27,486 nucleotides of DNA from CAWKDC01 sp044445605 (GTDB taxonomy: Bacteria; Pseudomonadota; Gammaproteobacteria; JABCZS01). The stretch lies in assembly GCA_044445605.1 (NCBI GenBank), contig JBIOEA010000029.1, positions 1-27,486 on the forward strand. Direction: 5' to 3'. Each line of letters opens with the position of its first letter. The stretch's first letter is position 1. The notes beneath the pieces are model-generated. The model made no database searches, was not told the DNA's origin, and saw only the letters and a program-made list of their open reading frames with translations. Shown here piece after piece: positions 1 to 8,413 of the stretch. The translations under genes and the position numbers were made by a program.

Positions 1-1
1 G

Positions 2-91
2 CAGTTAAAGGCATTGCCTGCCGCTGTTTATATAAATCCTCCTCAAACGGTGGCTTTGGGGGCTTTACAGCAGGAGGTCATTGTGGCTTAA
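2..91 (+). CDS. C-terminal end of an unidentified protein (partial)
   Basis: Reading from base 2, an open frame runs into TAA at 89-91 and encodes 29 residues ending in ALGALQQEVIVA. The composition (Leu, Ala, Val, Pro) is protein-like, and the frame ends 112 bases before the next gene on the same strand, as expected for the tail of an upstream gene. A second plus-strand frame is also open from base 1 to a stop at 205-207, but it gives a Cys/Gly-rich, less convincing peptide. I cannot assign a family from 29 residues, and the gene may not be real. Confidence 0.4.
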   Translation, partial: QLKALPAAVYINPPQTVALGALQQEVIVA

Positions 92-203
92 TGTATTTAA
101 TTCAAGACAACTTTTGTCTCATTTCCCCTGGCACGCTCCGAAAGGTCCAGGTAAAATTAATAATCAGGGAACTTAATATGAGAAACAATATTTGTAGGCA
201 AAA

Positions 204-1247
204 ATGAACAAACTCATCATTCCACCTAAACTTAACCCTGGCGATAAAATCGCTGTAATCAGCCCATCATGGGGCGGGCCCGGCGTATACCCCGCTCGCT
301 ATCAAGTAGGGAAGTCACGCCTTGAATCAGTTTTTGGATTAGAAGTTGTTGAAATGCCGCATGCATTGCACCCTCCGGAGTGGGTTTACCACCATCCTAA
401 AGAACGCGCCGATGACATCATGCAAGCTTTTCTCGATCCGACAATCAAGGGCATTTTTACGAGCATTGGCGGTGATGATGCAATCAGACTATTACCCTAC
501 ATAGATTACGATGTCATTCGTCAGCATCCAAAAATTGTATTAGGTTTTTCAGATACAACTGTCTTACATTTTATCTGCTTGAAAGCAGGCATTGCATCGT
601 TTTATGGAACCTCGATCATGACTGGTTTTGCTGAAAATGTAACGATGCATGATTATACCGTATCCGGTATTCGTCAAATGTTATTCCACCCAGAACCCAT
701 CATTGAAATACCAGCGCCCACACACGGATGGACAAAAGCTTTTCTTGATTGGGGCAACCCTGACAACCAAGGGATCGCCCGGCAAATGAATCCAACGATC
801 CCATGGAAATTTATGGGTCAAAAGGAAATAATAGCACGAGGCCATCTACTGGGCGGTTGTGTCGAAGTATTGCAATTCATCAATGGAACGGAAATTTGGC
901 CACCACTAAAGACTTGGGATGGATGTATCTTGTTTCTCGAAACATCCGAAGAAGGCATCAGCCCACTCGCTTTAAAACGCTTTTTACGGAATTTAGCCGC
1001 TCAGAAAATTCTAGGCAACATTGCGGGGATGCTGTTTAGCAAACCAGGCGGCATTAAAATACTGCCCGATCAATTCGAGCTATACGATCAGGCTATCATG
1101 GATATCTTTAATGAATTTAGCCTCCCCATGATTCCCATCGTTACCCACATGGATTTTGGGCATACTGATCCCATGTGGGTCATACCTTATGGGTGCACGG
1201 CAGAAATCAACCCAATTGCTCGAAGCATCACACTATCCGTTTCTTAG
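204..1247 (+). CDS. S66 family serine peptidase (MccF / LD-carboxypeptidase type)
   Basis: This 347-residue cytoplasmic protein matches peptidase family S66, whose members either cut the L,D-peptide bond of murein tetrapeptides (LdcA) or hydrolyse peptide-nucleotide antibiotics (MccF). The N-terminus has the family opening PGDKIAVISPS (residues 12-22). The nucleophile elbow is GFSDTT (114-119) with Ser116. The partner acid is probably Glu221 in LGGCVE, and the histidine is probably His320 in FGHTDPM. Length and the SPSWGGP loop look more MccF-like than short LdcA-like, so I give no symbol. The start has a weak AGG at 196-198. No microcin genes are adjacent, so murein recycling or general peptide detoxification is more likely than immunity. 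It converges on the nuclease gene at 1276. Confidence 0.88.
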   Translation: MNKLIIPPKLNPGDKIAVISPSWGGPGVYPARYQVGKSRLESVFGLEVVEMPHALHPPEWVYHHPKERADDIMQAFLDPTIKGIFTSIGGDDAIRLLPYIDYDVIRQHPKIVLGFSDTTVLHFICLKAGIASFYGTSIMTGFAENVTMHDYTVSGIRQMLFHPEPIIEIPAPTHGWTKAFLDWGNPDNQGIARQMNPTIPWKFMGQKEIIARGHLLGGCVEVLQFINGTEIWPPLKTWDGCILFLETSEEGISPLALKRFLRNLAAQKILGNIAGMLFSKPGGIKILPDQFELYDQAIMDIFNEFSLPMIPIVTHMDFGHTDPMWVIPYGCTAEINPIARSITLSVS

Positions 1248-1248
1248 A

Positions 1249-1263
1249 TCCAATTGCATTGGA
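1249..1263. terminator. Short hairpin between convergent genes
   Basis: TCCAAT-TGC-ATTGGA forms a perfect 6-bp stem with a 3-base loop in the 28-base gap between two convergent genes. No T-run follows on either strand, so it is at best a weak bidirectional terminator. The call rests mainly on position. Confidence 0.3.
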
Positions 1264-1275
1264 CCGCTAGGTGCT

Positions 1276-2316
1276 CTATCCAGCTATTGTTAAATCCTGC
1301 GAAAGTGCCGTTTCAAGCTCTTCGATACTTGGTAAGTTTGTATCTAGCGGATCTGGCAATGCACGAACAAGCTCATATTCAGCAACACCCATCGGCTTTT
1401 TAATGCCCGACAACGCATATTCAGCGATTAACCGTTTCTTCGTTTTACAGAGCAATATGCCGATGGTCGGTTTATCATCGGGCGCCTTGATCTGATTGTC
1501 TACGGCAGCAAGATAAAAATTAAGCTGCCCAGCATGCTCTGGCTTGAAATCGGTGGCTTTCAGCTCGACCACCACATAACACTTAAGCCGCGTATGGTAA
1601 AACAGCAAATCGATGAAAAACTCACTGCCCTCTACCTCTAAACGGAATTGCCGGCCAACAAAGGCAAAGCCTGCGCCCAGCTCAAGCAAAAATCGTGTAA
1701 TGTGACGGATCAGCGCCGATTCAATGTCTTGCTCATGAGCCTCATCTCCCAGACCCAAAAAATCGAAATGATAGGGATCCTTTAATATTTGAGCGGCAAG
1801 ATCGGCATGAGGCTCAGGAAAATGCTGTTTAAAGTTGTTAGGAGCTGCACCCTGGCGCTGAAATAGCTTGTTTTTGATATGCAGCTCAAGGGTCACCCGA
1901 GGCCATGCATGCTGGGTAGCCTGGATAGCGTACCATTCCCGCTGAGTAAGGTCCCCTACCTTGGTTAAAAGGGTCACTATATGGAACCAAGGCAATTGGT
2001 CAGCAGATTGCTGACCAATTAGTAAGTCAGGACACTCCTGAGCAAAATAACGCATATATTTGAGGTTTGAAGTAGATAAGCCCTTCATTTGAGGGAAAGC
2101 CTCACGTAAATCGGATGATAACTTATCGATAACCTTGATACCCCAGACCTGGCCAGTTTGCCGCTCAAGGATATCTTTGCCAATATCATGATAAAGCTTG
2201 ATTTGCTCATGGTTGGCCGCAAGTGCCGCGCGTTGACGTGCACCACTGATTCGTTGTTTTAAACTAATAAGCCAGTCGGTATAGTCTGCTGGAATGTTCA
2301 ATAATTCTTTTGTCAT
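1276..2316 (-). CDS. YhcG/DUF1016 family PDDEXK nuclease-domain protein
   Basis: This 346-residue protein has the two-part layout of the DUF1016/YhcG family. A helical N-terminal domain (about 10-150) contains the family segment LSTSNLKYMRYFAQ. A C-terminal PDDEXK nuclease fold (about 185-320) carries FFIDLLFYH with Asp236, VVVELKA with Glu251 and Lys253, and QLNFYL with Gln264. The active-site pattern D-(X14)-E-X-K is intact, so it is probably catalytically competent. The family occurs as solitary genes and near restriction or toxin-antitoxin loci, and its biological role is poorly settled; no methylase or antitoxin lies beside it here. The start has AAGGG seven bases upstream (minus strand). 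It converges on the S66 peptidase gene. Confidence 0.9.
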   Translation of the reverse strand: MTKELLNIPADYTDWLISLKQRISGARQRAALAANHEQIKLYHDIGKDILERQTGQVWGIKVIDKLSSDLREAFPQMKGLSTSNLKYMRYFAQECPDLLIGQQSADQLPWFHIVTLLTKVGDLTQREWYAIQATQHAWPRVTLELHIKNKLFQRQGAAPNNFKQHFPEPHADLAAQILKDPYHFDFLGLGDEAHEQDIESALIRHITRFLLELGAGFAFVGRQFRLEVEGSEFFIDLLFYHTRLKCYVVVELKATDFKPEHAGQLNFYLAAVDNQIKAPDDKPTIGILLCKTKKRLIAEYALSGIKKPMGVAEYELVRALPDPLDTNLPSIEELETALSQDLTIAG

Positions 2317-2343
2317 CTTTATACCCTTATCGTAATGTTATTT

Positions 2344-2370
2344 TGCTGGGGTTCCTTCGGGAGGCCGGCA
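2344..2370. other. Imperfect hairpin with TTCG tetraloop
   Basis: In the 271-base gap between the divergent nuclease and glycosyltransferase genes, the outer arms TGCT/GGCA and inner arms TTCC/GGAG enclose a TTCG loop, with mismatches or bulges between them. It lies 28-54 bases upstream of the nuclease start on that strand. No T-run follows, so it is not an obvious terminator. It may be a structured leader or a degenerate repeat. Apart from this and the promoter at 2521, I see nothing else in the gap. Confidence 0.35.
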
Positions 2371-2520
2371 ATTAGTGCTGCAAAAATGGAACGTCCTGCA
2401 GTATCATCTTACGATTAACAGCAGAAAAATAGGGGTTTTGAATTAGTGCGTGACACATGTTGAAAGCATGGCAATCGTGCAGCAAATTACCACTCAATCT
2501 ACAGACACACTATATTGCTC

Positions 2521-2549
2521 TTGACACATCAACGAAATACAAAGATCAT
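2521..2549 (+). promoter_or_regulatory. Sigma70-type promoter for the GT9 gene
   Basis: A perfect -35 TTGACA (2521-2526), a 17-base spacer and GATCAT (2544-2549, four of six matches to TATAAT) predict a start near 2556, about 32 bases before the ATG at 2588. A small hairpin, GAAGA-AAA-TCTTC, lies at 2555-2567 in the leader. Confidence 0.55.
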
Positions 2550-2587
2550 GATAGGAAGAAAATCTTCTTGATACCGGGTGCTTTTAA

Positions 2588-3913
2588 ATGGAAAACGAAA
2601 TCAAGCTTTCAGACTTGAGGGCTGCCAAACTTAATGTGTTACTCACTACCTCAAAACCATCATTCTTAAAGCGCGTGAAAAATAGGTTGTTTGGAGATAA
2701 GGTAACCTTTTTAAAAATTGTTGGGGCCATACCGCTTACAGCTTATTTAATACATAAAAAAATCAAAATTCATTTTTTCTGCAAAGTTAAAGCATCTTCC
2801 TTAACAAAAGAACTGCATCTTTTAAAAATTAACAGTGATCCTAACGCAGTCATTGTGGCCTTTGTGTTAACAGGAGGGATTGGTGACTTTATTGTTCACC
2901 GTCGCGCAATTCGAGATCTTTTATATGAATGCCCTTCTCTACAGTTTGATATTTATACCAACGCAGTGAATGGGGCAGAATTTGTTTTCAATCCCATGCG
3001 CCCACATTTGAGACGAATTTTACAGATGGAGCATATCTGTCTTGATAGCAAGGCGTATGATACGATCGTGCGCATGCATCACACTGCGCAGTTTATTTCA
3101 AAAGAAACAAATATCAAAAAAATTACTGCGCATGCAAAGCCTTTAGCCAATGCTTATCATCTGAATGATCAGCGGCTCAAAATATATACTCCTTATTTAG
3201 ACAGGCATCCTGAATTTGATATTTTTCTCTCAGAGACAGCAGTCACAGAAGGATATACGCGAGAGAACTTGATTCATCATTTACTAAACATCACGTATCG
3301 GGGTCATGCCTTAAATTTCAACGGAAATTTAGACTTAAACACCCATCAATTGATTTCCAAACACTACATTACTATCCACAATGGATGGGATGTTAATTAT
3401 CGCATCACTTCTGATACGGCAACCAAAAATTATCCTGACAAACATTGGATTAAATTGGTAGCCTTATTGAAACAATATTTTCCGGATACTAAAATTGTAC
3501 AGCTCGGGGCAGGAACAAGTAGGCCTATTCCTGGCGTTGATCTTAATCTGATACAGAAAACCTCGTTGAGTGATTGCGCTGAAATCATCAAACATTCTGC
3601 ATTGCATATTGACTCTGAATCTGGTTTGGTTCATATGGCAACCAGTCTAGGCGTGAAAAGTATTGTTTTATTCGGACCAACCAATGCGCAATATTTTTCA
3701 TATAATGAAAATATCAACTTAGTCCCCAGCGTTTGTCATAACTGCTGGTATTTAAAACATGATTGGATGGCAAACTGTCCGCGTGGCTTTAAAATACCGG
3801 CATGTTTAGATTCTTTATTGCCCGAGGTAGTAGCGCAAGAAGCCGTGCGTGTGTTAAACTACCAACACAAAGTCAGTCACAAGGTTGATATCAATTATGG
3901 GCACCCCAATTAG
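2588..3913 (+). CDS. Glycosyltransferase family 9 (heptosyltransferase-like)
   Basis: This 441-residue protein matches GT9, the ADP-heptose/LPS heptosyltransferase family. The N-terminal Rossmann half carries LTGGIGD (94-100). The donor-binding half has NYPDKHW (281-287), IDSESGLVHMA (341-351) and VLFGPT (360-365), the classic GT9 C-terminal signatures. Four cysteines (383, 386, 397, 406) form a C-x2-C-x10-C-x8-C cluster, as in a subset of GT9 enzymes. About 85 N-terminal residues precede the Rossmann fold and include a basic/hydrophobic stretch (40-68) that may bind membrane. The acceptor is unknown; LPS or another surface glycan is likely. The start has only a weak GGGTG upstream. Its 3' end overlaps the next gene by 17 bases, so the two are probably co-translated. 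Confidence 0.87.
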   Translation: MENEIKLSDLRAAKLNVLLTTSKPSFLKRVKNRLFGDKVTFLKIVGAIPLTAYLIHKKIKIHFFCKVKASSLTKELHLLKINSDPNAVIVAFVLTGGIGDFIVHRRAIRDLLYECPSLQFDIYTNAVNGAEFVFNPMRPHLRRILQMEHICLDSKAYDTIVRMHHTAQFISKETNIKKITAHAKPLANAYHLNDQRLKIYTPYLDRHPEFDIFLSETAVTEGYTRENLIHHLLNITYRGHALNFNGNLDLNTHQLISKHYITIHNGWDVNYRITSDTATKNYPDKHWIKLVALLKQYFPDTKIVQLGAGTSRPIPGVDLNLIQKTSLSDCAEIIKHSALHIDSESGLVHMATSLGVKSIVLFGPTNAQYFSYNENINLVPSVCHNCWYLKHDWMANCPRGFKIPACLDSLLPEVVAQEAVRVLNYQHKVSHKVDINYGHPN

Positions 3914-5423
3914 TACATTAAAAAGTGCTGACATTACAGAAGCATATAAAAAAGAACTCCTCGAAAACCCCCAGCAATGGATAGACTTACTGCACGTCTG
4001 CTCCTGGCGCGCCATGCAATACCTAGACTCATGGGCAACCGATGAGATCGCAACGCTCCTGAAGAACTCGCATAATCAAGGGACATTCCGCACCTCGGCC
4101 CTGGGTAAATGGCTGGCTTTTGTGTGTAATTTTTACCAACCAAAACGCAAATACTCGGGCGACTGGCGCGAAATCTTGCAGATGCTAATGCCGAAACTAG
4201 ATAAACACTACATCCTCTTAACTGAGAATGTATCTCACCGTTCGCCTGAAGGTCCTGAAACTAATGCTGTCTGGGGTTACACTTATTCGCATCCTGAATT
4301 TAAAACAACACCCACAGACAAATACGTCGCTTGTTCCATGTTGTTAGACACAGAGCAAGGCGTAAAAAGTAAATCACTATTTGAAAAAGCTCTCATTCAC
4401 GAATCCACCACAGCCAAAGCCATGGCGGCACTATGTTTGAAGGTTTTGAAGGCTTCTCCTGACTTATCATTAAATGCAGAGTTGTCGAGAATACGGGATG
4501 GCATTTTCCGCCAATCCATCATCACCTTAATTGATTTGCAACAGCTAGAACTGGTGACAGAGATATTTAAAAAAATTAGTCCCAATATTTTAATTAAAGA
4601 AATAAATAATGAATGGCGAGCAAACAAACTTTTAGAAGTGCTTATTAGCGCCCTCAACTTCCAATTTAGAAACGGAACGTTTAAGCCTCCGATGCTGCGA
4701 CAATGCGTTTCTGACCTACTGGACCATATGGCTTCTGACCCCGCGAGCATGATTACTTTCAGAAATAAGTTTGGCAGTATTTTTGCTCCTCACCTTCTTT
4801 CGTTGCACCTGAAGCACATGGAAACGAAACCTGCTTTGTCTCCATGTATGGACGGATTGGAGCTCACTCCGATTCGCATTCAGCCATTGTTTTTCGACAA
4901 CATGACATTCTATGAGCTAACCCAATTCGATGTTTACCCGGGCGTTATTGAGCATGATTTGCTGCCAAGGCCAGACACACTATTTATGATTGCGGATAAA
5001 AACTTTACGTTGGCCTGTGCTTACGTAAACGGCCTCAATGAGGATCAAACCAAGGCATGGGTTAGCAAAACCTCTACAGACAAGTTGCATCCCTTTATGA
5101 TCAGAGTCTTAGGATTCAATGATCGAACAACCGCGAATAAATTACTCGCCGCCATGAATGATGATGATATGAAGCAGGGCGTATTGGCCGCATTCGAAAA
5201 ACATAAAGCAGATAATAAACCAAAACCAGTGCTGACTGAAGTGCAAAAACTGAAGCTCGAGAATGAAACGTTAAAAAAAGAAAATGAACAGCTGAAACAA
5301 GAAAATACGGCGCTCAAAACACAAGGTCAATCGCAATTAACAGCGCCGTTGTTATTCACGACCCCGCTAAATCCGCAAGCAGCCAGTGGTAAAACGAAGC
5401 AGCGCCGTCATTCGTTCCCTTAG
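3897..5423 (+). CDS. Unrecognised 508-residue protein with C-terminal leucine-zipper coil
   Basis: I do not recognise a family. ATG 3897 is preferred because AAGG (3881-3884) lies 12 bases upstream; an in-frame TTG at 3885 would have no room for a ribosome site. The protein is soluble and has no signal peptide. Its middle part looks mostly helical, perhaps repeat-like. Residues 446-476 form a clear heptad coil (LKLENETLKKENEQLKQEN), followed by a polar tail ending in the basic KTKQRRHSFP. The start lies inside the 3' end of the GT9 gene, so the two form an operon and may act together. Orphan proteins with coils and polar tails are common among Dot/Icm effectors in Legionellales, but nothing here proves secretion. 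It ends 16 bases from the convergent FadL-like gene. Confidence 0.8.
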   Translation: MGTPISTLKSADITEAYKKELLENPQQWIDLLHVCSWRAMQYLDSWATDEIATLLKNSHNQGTFRTSALGKWLAFVCNFYQPKRKYSGDWREILQMLMPKLDKHYILLTENVSHRSPEGPETNAVWGYTYSHPEFKTTPTDKYVACSMLLDTEQGVKSKSLFEKALIHESTTAKAMAALCLKVLKASPDLSLNAELSRIRDGIFRQSIITLIDLQQLELVTEIFKKISPNILIKEINNEWRANKLLEVLISALNFQFRNGTFKPPMLRQCVSDLLDHMASDPASMITFRNKFGSIFAPHLLSLHLKHMETKPALSPCMDGLELTPIRIQPLFFDNMTFYELTQFDVYPGVIEHDLLPRPDTLFMIADKNFTLACAYVNGLNEDQTKAWVSKTSTDKLHPFMIRVLGFNDRTTANKLLAAMNDDDMKQGVLAAFEKHKADNKPKPVLTEVQKLKLENETLKKENEQLKQENTALKTQGQSQLTAPLLFTTPLNPQAASGKTKQRRHSFP

Positions 5424-5439
5424 TTTCTTGAATATACAT

Positions 5440-6792
5440 TTACATCAAGTGAACCAATTGTAATCCAAAAAAGTCCGCAGAAGTTTTAAAACTGCCCGTT
5501 GCACTAATTCCACCAATATTGGGATAGTTTAATGTAGGCGGAATGATTCTAGCAACAGGATTGAGCTCACTGGCGGTTCCATCTTGGAAGAAAGTATGCA
5601 TATAAGCAACATCAAAATAGGTTTTCTTCCAGATTTTAGGTTTATACATCAGCCCCACCGCCGCATCTACTCGATTAGAATCAGGCCCTTGAAAAGTTCG
5701 TGTTTCATCGGTCACAGGACTTTGATCATAAGCAAGCCCCGTACGCAATTTTATTGCCGGTGTAAAGTAATAATTAACACCCACACCGACTCGCCAAGTA
5801 TCTCTAAAATCAAGCGTTGTATCGACGGGTTGTGTGGAATTGCCAAATTTTTGTTCTGTATTCACTGTCACCGCCTGAAAACGACTCCAACGCGTAAACA
5901 TCACATCAGCCAATAACTCAACCTTCTTAACCGGTTGATAAAATAAATTTATTGAAAAAATGTCTGGAAATAAAAATAGTGATGTCCCTGGGATACTTGA
6001 ATCTTCCGAGATTGATGTACTGCCCTCCTGAAGGGTAATATCCGTTAATAAATTACCATGTGTTTCCTGATCAACATGCATGCGATAGTTTAAACCCAGT
6101 CTTATGTCTTCGTTAAATTCATATAAAAGACCAAAATTAGGATAAAAGGCAATATCATCTCCGGTATACTCGGTAAAACCTGATAAAGTTACCGTCGGGC
6201 TACTGCCCGGAAGAGGCGCTCCAATATCAGCATTCATTTTTGCTTTAAAATATTGCAGATTTCCACCAATGCCTAGTGACAACTGTTTAGTGAGTGCCAT
6301 GGCAAGACTCAAGTTCCCTGTATAGGCAATGAATTGAGTTTGCCTGGCTGTATTATCAATGACAGCATCCGTATAATCAGAGGTAATTTCATAAGGAGAA
6401 GTCACACTCATGCCCAACACAAAACTATCCCCTAACGGGGCTGCTGCATAAAGAGCAGGACTCAGTTGGTTGGGAAGCGCAGAATATTGCTCTCCCGCAC
6501 CAGACTTGGGATTACCTAATGAATCAGCGACATAATCTACCGTTAAGTCACTATTGAGATCCGCATAAATACCCGAAAGAACCAACTGCCCCTCTTTTAA
6601 CAACATCAAACCCGCAGGATTATAAAAACTAATACTGGCATCATCCCCCGCCGCACCCGCACCGGCGAAGGCATTGCCCATGGCAGAAACACTTTGTAAA
6701 TCATTATAAAATCCTGCCGCAAAGACCGATGAACAACATGAAACAGAGCAAATCAGTAATAGAGCATTAGAAGCACGAGAAAATTTTTGCAT
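5440..6792 (-). CDS. OmpP1/FadL/TodX family outer-membrane transporter
   Basis: This 450-residue outer-membrane barrel belongs to the family that takes up long-chain fatty acids and other hydrophobic compounds. A signal peptide (about residues 1-25) ends in SSVFA before AGFYNDLQS. The mature N-terminus has the FadL hatch signatures SVSAMGNAFAGAG (34-46) and DDASISFYNPAG (50-61). The rest alternates polar and aromatic as in a barrel. ATG 6792 sits 9 bases after AAGGA; a GTG at 6795 is an alternative. Unusually, it ends in LQLVHLM rather than a C-terminal aromatic residue. It follows the small barrel gene on the same strand after 32 bases, so they probably share a transcript. Confidence 0.9.
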   Translation of the reverse strand: MQKFSRASNALLLICSVSCCSSVFAAGFYNDLQSVSAMGNAFAGAGAAGDDASISFYNPAGLMLLKEGQLVLSGIYADLNSDLTVDYVADSLGNPKSGAGEQYSALPNQLSPALYAAAPLGDSFVLGMSVTSPYEITSDYTDAVIDNTARQTQFIAYTGNLSLAMALTKQLSLGIGGNLQYFKAKMNADIGAPLPGSSPTVTLSGFTEYTGDDIAFYPNFGLLYEFNEDIRLGLNYRMHVDQETHGNLLTDITLQEGSTSISEDSSIPGTSLFLFPDIFSINLFYQPVKKVELLADVMFTRWSRFQAVTVNTEQKFGNSTQPVDTTLDFRDTWRVGVGVNYYFTPAIKLRTGLAYDQSPVTDETRTFQGPDSNRVDAAVGLMYKPKIWKKTYFDVAYMHTFFQDGTASELNPVARIIPPTLNYPNIGGISATGSFKTSADFFGLQLVHLM

Positions 6793-6824
6793 CACAAGAT
6801 ATCCTTATCAATGATTGCGCTTGA

Positions 6825-7559
6825 TTAAAAATAAAAGTTTACACCCACACCCAGCTGCAATTCGCTAGGACTAAAGTGCGTTTCGCCTACCTTCCCAAGA
6901 GGTACCCCATGATTGGGTTGTTGATTGATAGCAGACAAATTTTTATCTTGATACCATATATATGCGCCCTGAACATCAAAACCTAAATTTTTAATGACAA
7001 ATAGCTCCATACCCACACCCAAGCGAAAACCAGGCAAATAAAATTTGTCTTCATGGGAAGCAAAGACGTTGTGGTTCGGATCAGTATTACTGATAAAAGT
7101 CGTTAACGATTTGTACTGTGTATACACCAAACCCGCAGTGAGAAAACCTAATAACTTCTCACTCAAAAAAGCACCTTGTTTAAGCTGACCTCCTAGACTA
7201 TAGGTGGCTTCCGTTTTTTGCTGAACATAATTCACTGGGTTTGTACCAGGCGTGCCATTAGTATGTTCAAAATATATATCATGTGGCTCGCCAAAAAATT
7301 CAATCGCCGTAAACAACCTATCACTGGGCCCCCAGCGAAGATAACCGCCTAAACGCGCCAAAGCACCATAATCCCACCCCTCATCATTATAGTGAGTGTC
7401 ATTGGCAGCAAAAGGATCATTAAAATAAGTTTCGGTCTCCAACTCCCACTTCGTAGCAATCCCTTCCAATCCGACATAAAAACCATAATTGTCTAGTGCT
7501 TGCGCTTGTGAAAACCACAGACTGGTGGTAAGTACCACTAACATTAGTTTCTTCATCAT
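6825..7559 (-). CDS. Small outer-membrane beta-barrel protein
   Basis: This 244-residue protein has a signal peptide (MKKLMLVVLTTSLWFSQAQA, cleavage before LDNYGFYVG). It then shows alternating aromatic and polar strands typical of an 8-10 stranded barrel, with periplasmic turns such as LARLGGYLRWG. It ends GVGVNFYF with a terminal Phe, the usual BAM recognition end. No specific family is certain; the OmpA-like/OprF-like beta-barrel superfamily is the best guess. ATG 7559 or ATG 7556 could start it, with AAGGA 4 or 7 bases upstream. It is the first gene of a probable two-gene operon with the FadL-like gene, suggesting a role in uptake or envelope stability. Confidence 0.83.
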   Translation of the reverse strand: MMKKLMLVVLTTSLWFSQAQALDNYGFYVGLEGIATKWELETETYFNDPFAANDTHYNDEGWDYGALARLGGYLRWGPSDRLFTAIEFFGEPHDIYFEHTNGTPGTNPVNYVQQKTEATYSLGGQLKQGAFLSEKLLGFLTAGLVYTQYKSLTTFISNTDPNHNVFASHEDKFYLPGFRLGVGMELFVIKNLGFDVQGAYIWYQDKNLSAINQQPNHGVPLGKVGETHFSPSELQLGVGVNFYF

Positions 7560-7664
7560 TCATTCCTTAAACATGAAATCCACAGGGCAGCACCATCACT
7601 AAAAAATCATGCAATAACGCCAGATTTCATCATACCACCCATCCTTGAAGATGCAAGTGGTGAT

Positions 7665-7698
7665 TTGTCACAAAAAACGAAATCGGCTATGGTATAGT
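7665..7698 (+). promoter_or_regulatory. Promoter overlapping the hydroxylase gene start
   Basis: TTGTCA (7665-7670), 17 bases, then TATGGT (7688-7693) predicts a start near 7700. The overlapping extended -10 TGgTATAGT (7690-7698) predicts 7705. Either places the mRNA 5' end within a few bases of the ATG pair at 7702/7705, so the transcript may be leaderless. Confidence 0.5.
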
Positions 7699-7701
7699 AC
7701 C

Positions 7702-8397
7702 ATGATGAACACACCGACACTTTTACTATTAGCTTCGCTCCTTTCTCTGGGAAGAATACTGGCCATCATGTTGGTAGAGGGGTTCAGCAAAACAAACTGG
7801 GCCGCTAAACGGGCTGTTTATCCAGCACGCCCTATACCGCATCGGAACCAGGAATATTTTATCTTTTGCATGGGTATCCTTATCGAAGCAGTACTTTTAG
7901 TTATTTTGCTTAAATTTTCCATTATTCACTTTAATGCAACCAGCCTTTGGGGCGTAGTTGTTCTACTGCTTTCTTTTATGTTTATCGTGGAACCTATCTA
8001 TTATTTTTATCATCGATTGTTACATACTAAATTTTTATATAAACGCTTTCACATTCATCATCATAGGGCCATCGTACCCACCCCCATTTCCGCGTTTTAT
8101 TTTACCCTTACCGAACGATTATCCTATACGGTATTATTTGTGCTCCCCCTATTCTTGTTATCAGCTTTAAATTTATTATCTATCCCATTGTTGGTTATTT
8201 TCACCCTATCCTTTGATATCATCAATGCACTGGGACATACCAATACTCAATTATTCTCAGAAAATTATAAAAAGTCTATTTGGCATTTGTTTTTCTATTC
8301 GCCCGATTTTCATGGTGACCACCATAAATATTTTCGGACGAACTATTCTTTGTTTATGCCTCTTTGGGATAAACTCTTCAAAACTTATCGCTCTTAG
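7702..8397 (+). CDS. Fatty acid hydroxylase / sterol desaturase family membrane enzyme
   Basis: This 231-residue di-iron membrane enzyme of the fatty acid hydroxylase superfamily (PF04116) oxidises lipids or carotenoid/sterol-like substrates using O2. The histidine boxes are visible: HRLLH (104-108), HIHHH (117-121), a lone His179 in GHTN, and FHGDHH (203-208). Hydrophobic segments at about 5-24, 52-72, 82-103 and 142-178 give roughly four or five membrane passes. The frame extends upstream to a TTG at 7645, but a promoter lies inside that stretch and no ribosome site precedes 7702, so I choose ATG 7702 (ATG 7705 is equally possible). It faces an acyl-reductase-like gene across 16 bases. The substrate is unknown. 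Confidence 0.88.
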   Translation: MMNTPTLLLLASLLSLGRILAIMLVEGFSKTNWAAKRAVYPARPIPHRNQEYFIFCMGILIEAVLLVILLKFSIIHFNATSLWGVVVLLLSFMFIVEPIYYFYHRLLHTKFLYKRFHIHHHRAIVPTPISAFYFTLTERLSYTVLFVLPLFLLSALNLLSIPLLVIFTLSFDIINALGHTNTQLFSENYKKSIWHLFFYSPDFHGDHHKYFRTNYSLFMPLWDKLFKTYRS

Positions 8398-8413
8398 CTT
8401 CTTAGAAGTTAAA

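Noticed and set aside
1..207. Open frame 1 at the left edge as the upstream gene end
   Set aside because: It overlaps the start of the S66 peptidase gene and reads Cys/Gly-rich. The frame ending at 91 gives a more natural C-terminus.
1276..2316. DUF1016 nuclease and S66 peptidase as an anti-phage or toxin-immunity pair
   Set aside because: The genes are convergent, not co-transcribed, and no other defence gene (methylase, helicase, antitoxin) lies beside them. There is no basis for a defence system.
5584..5916. 110-codon open frame antisense to the FadL-like gene
   Set aside because: Shadow of a conserved gene; rich in Arg, His and Cys as expected for antisense translation.
8396..8410. Hairpin AGCTTC-TTA-GAAGTT as a terminator between the hydroxylase and SDR genes
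   Set aside because: The stem is weak with a 3-base loop, overlaps a stop codon, and is followed by A-rich rather than T-rich sequence in both orientations.
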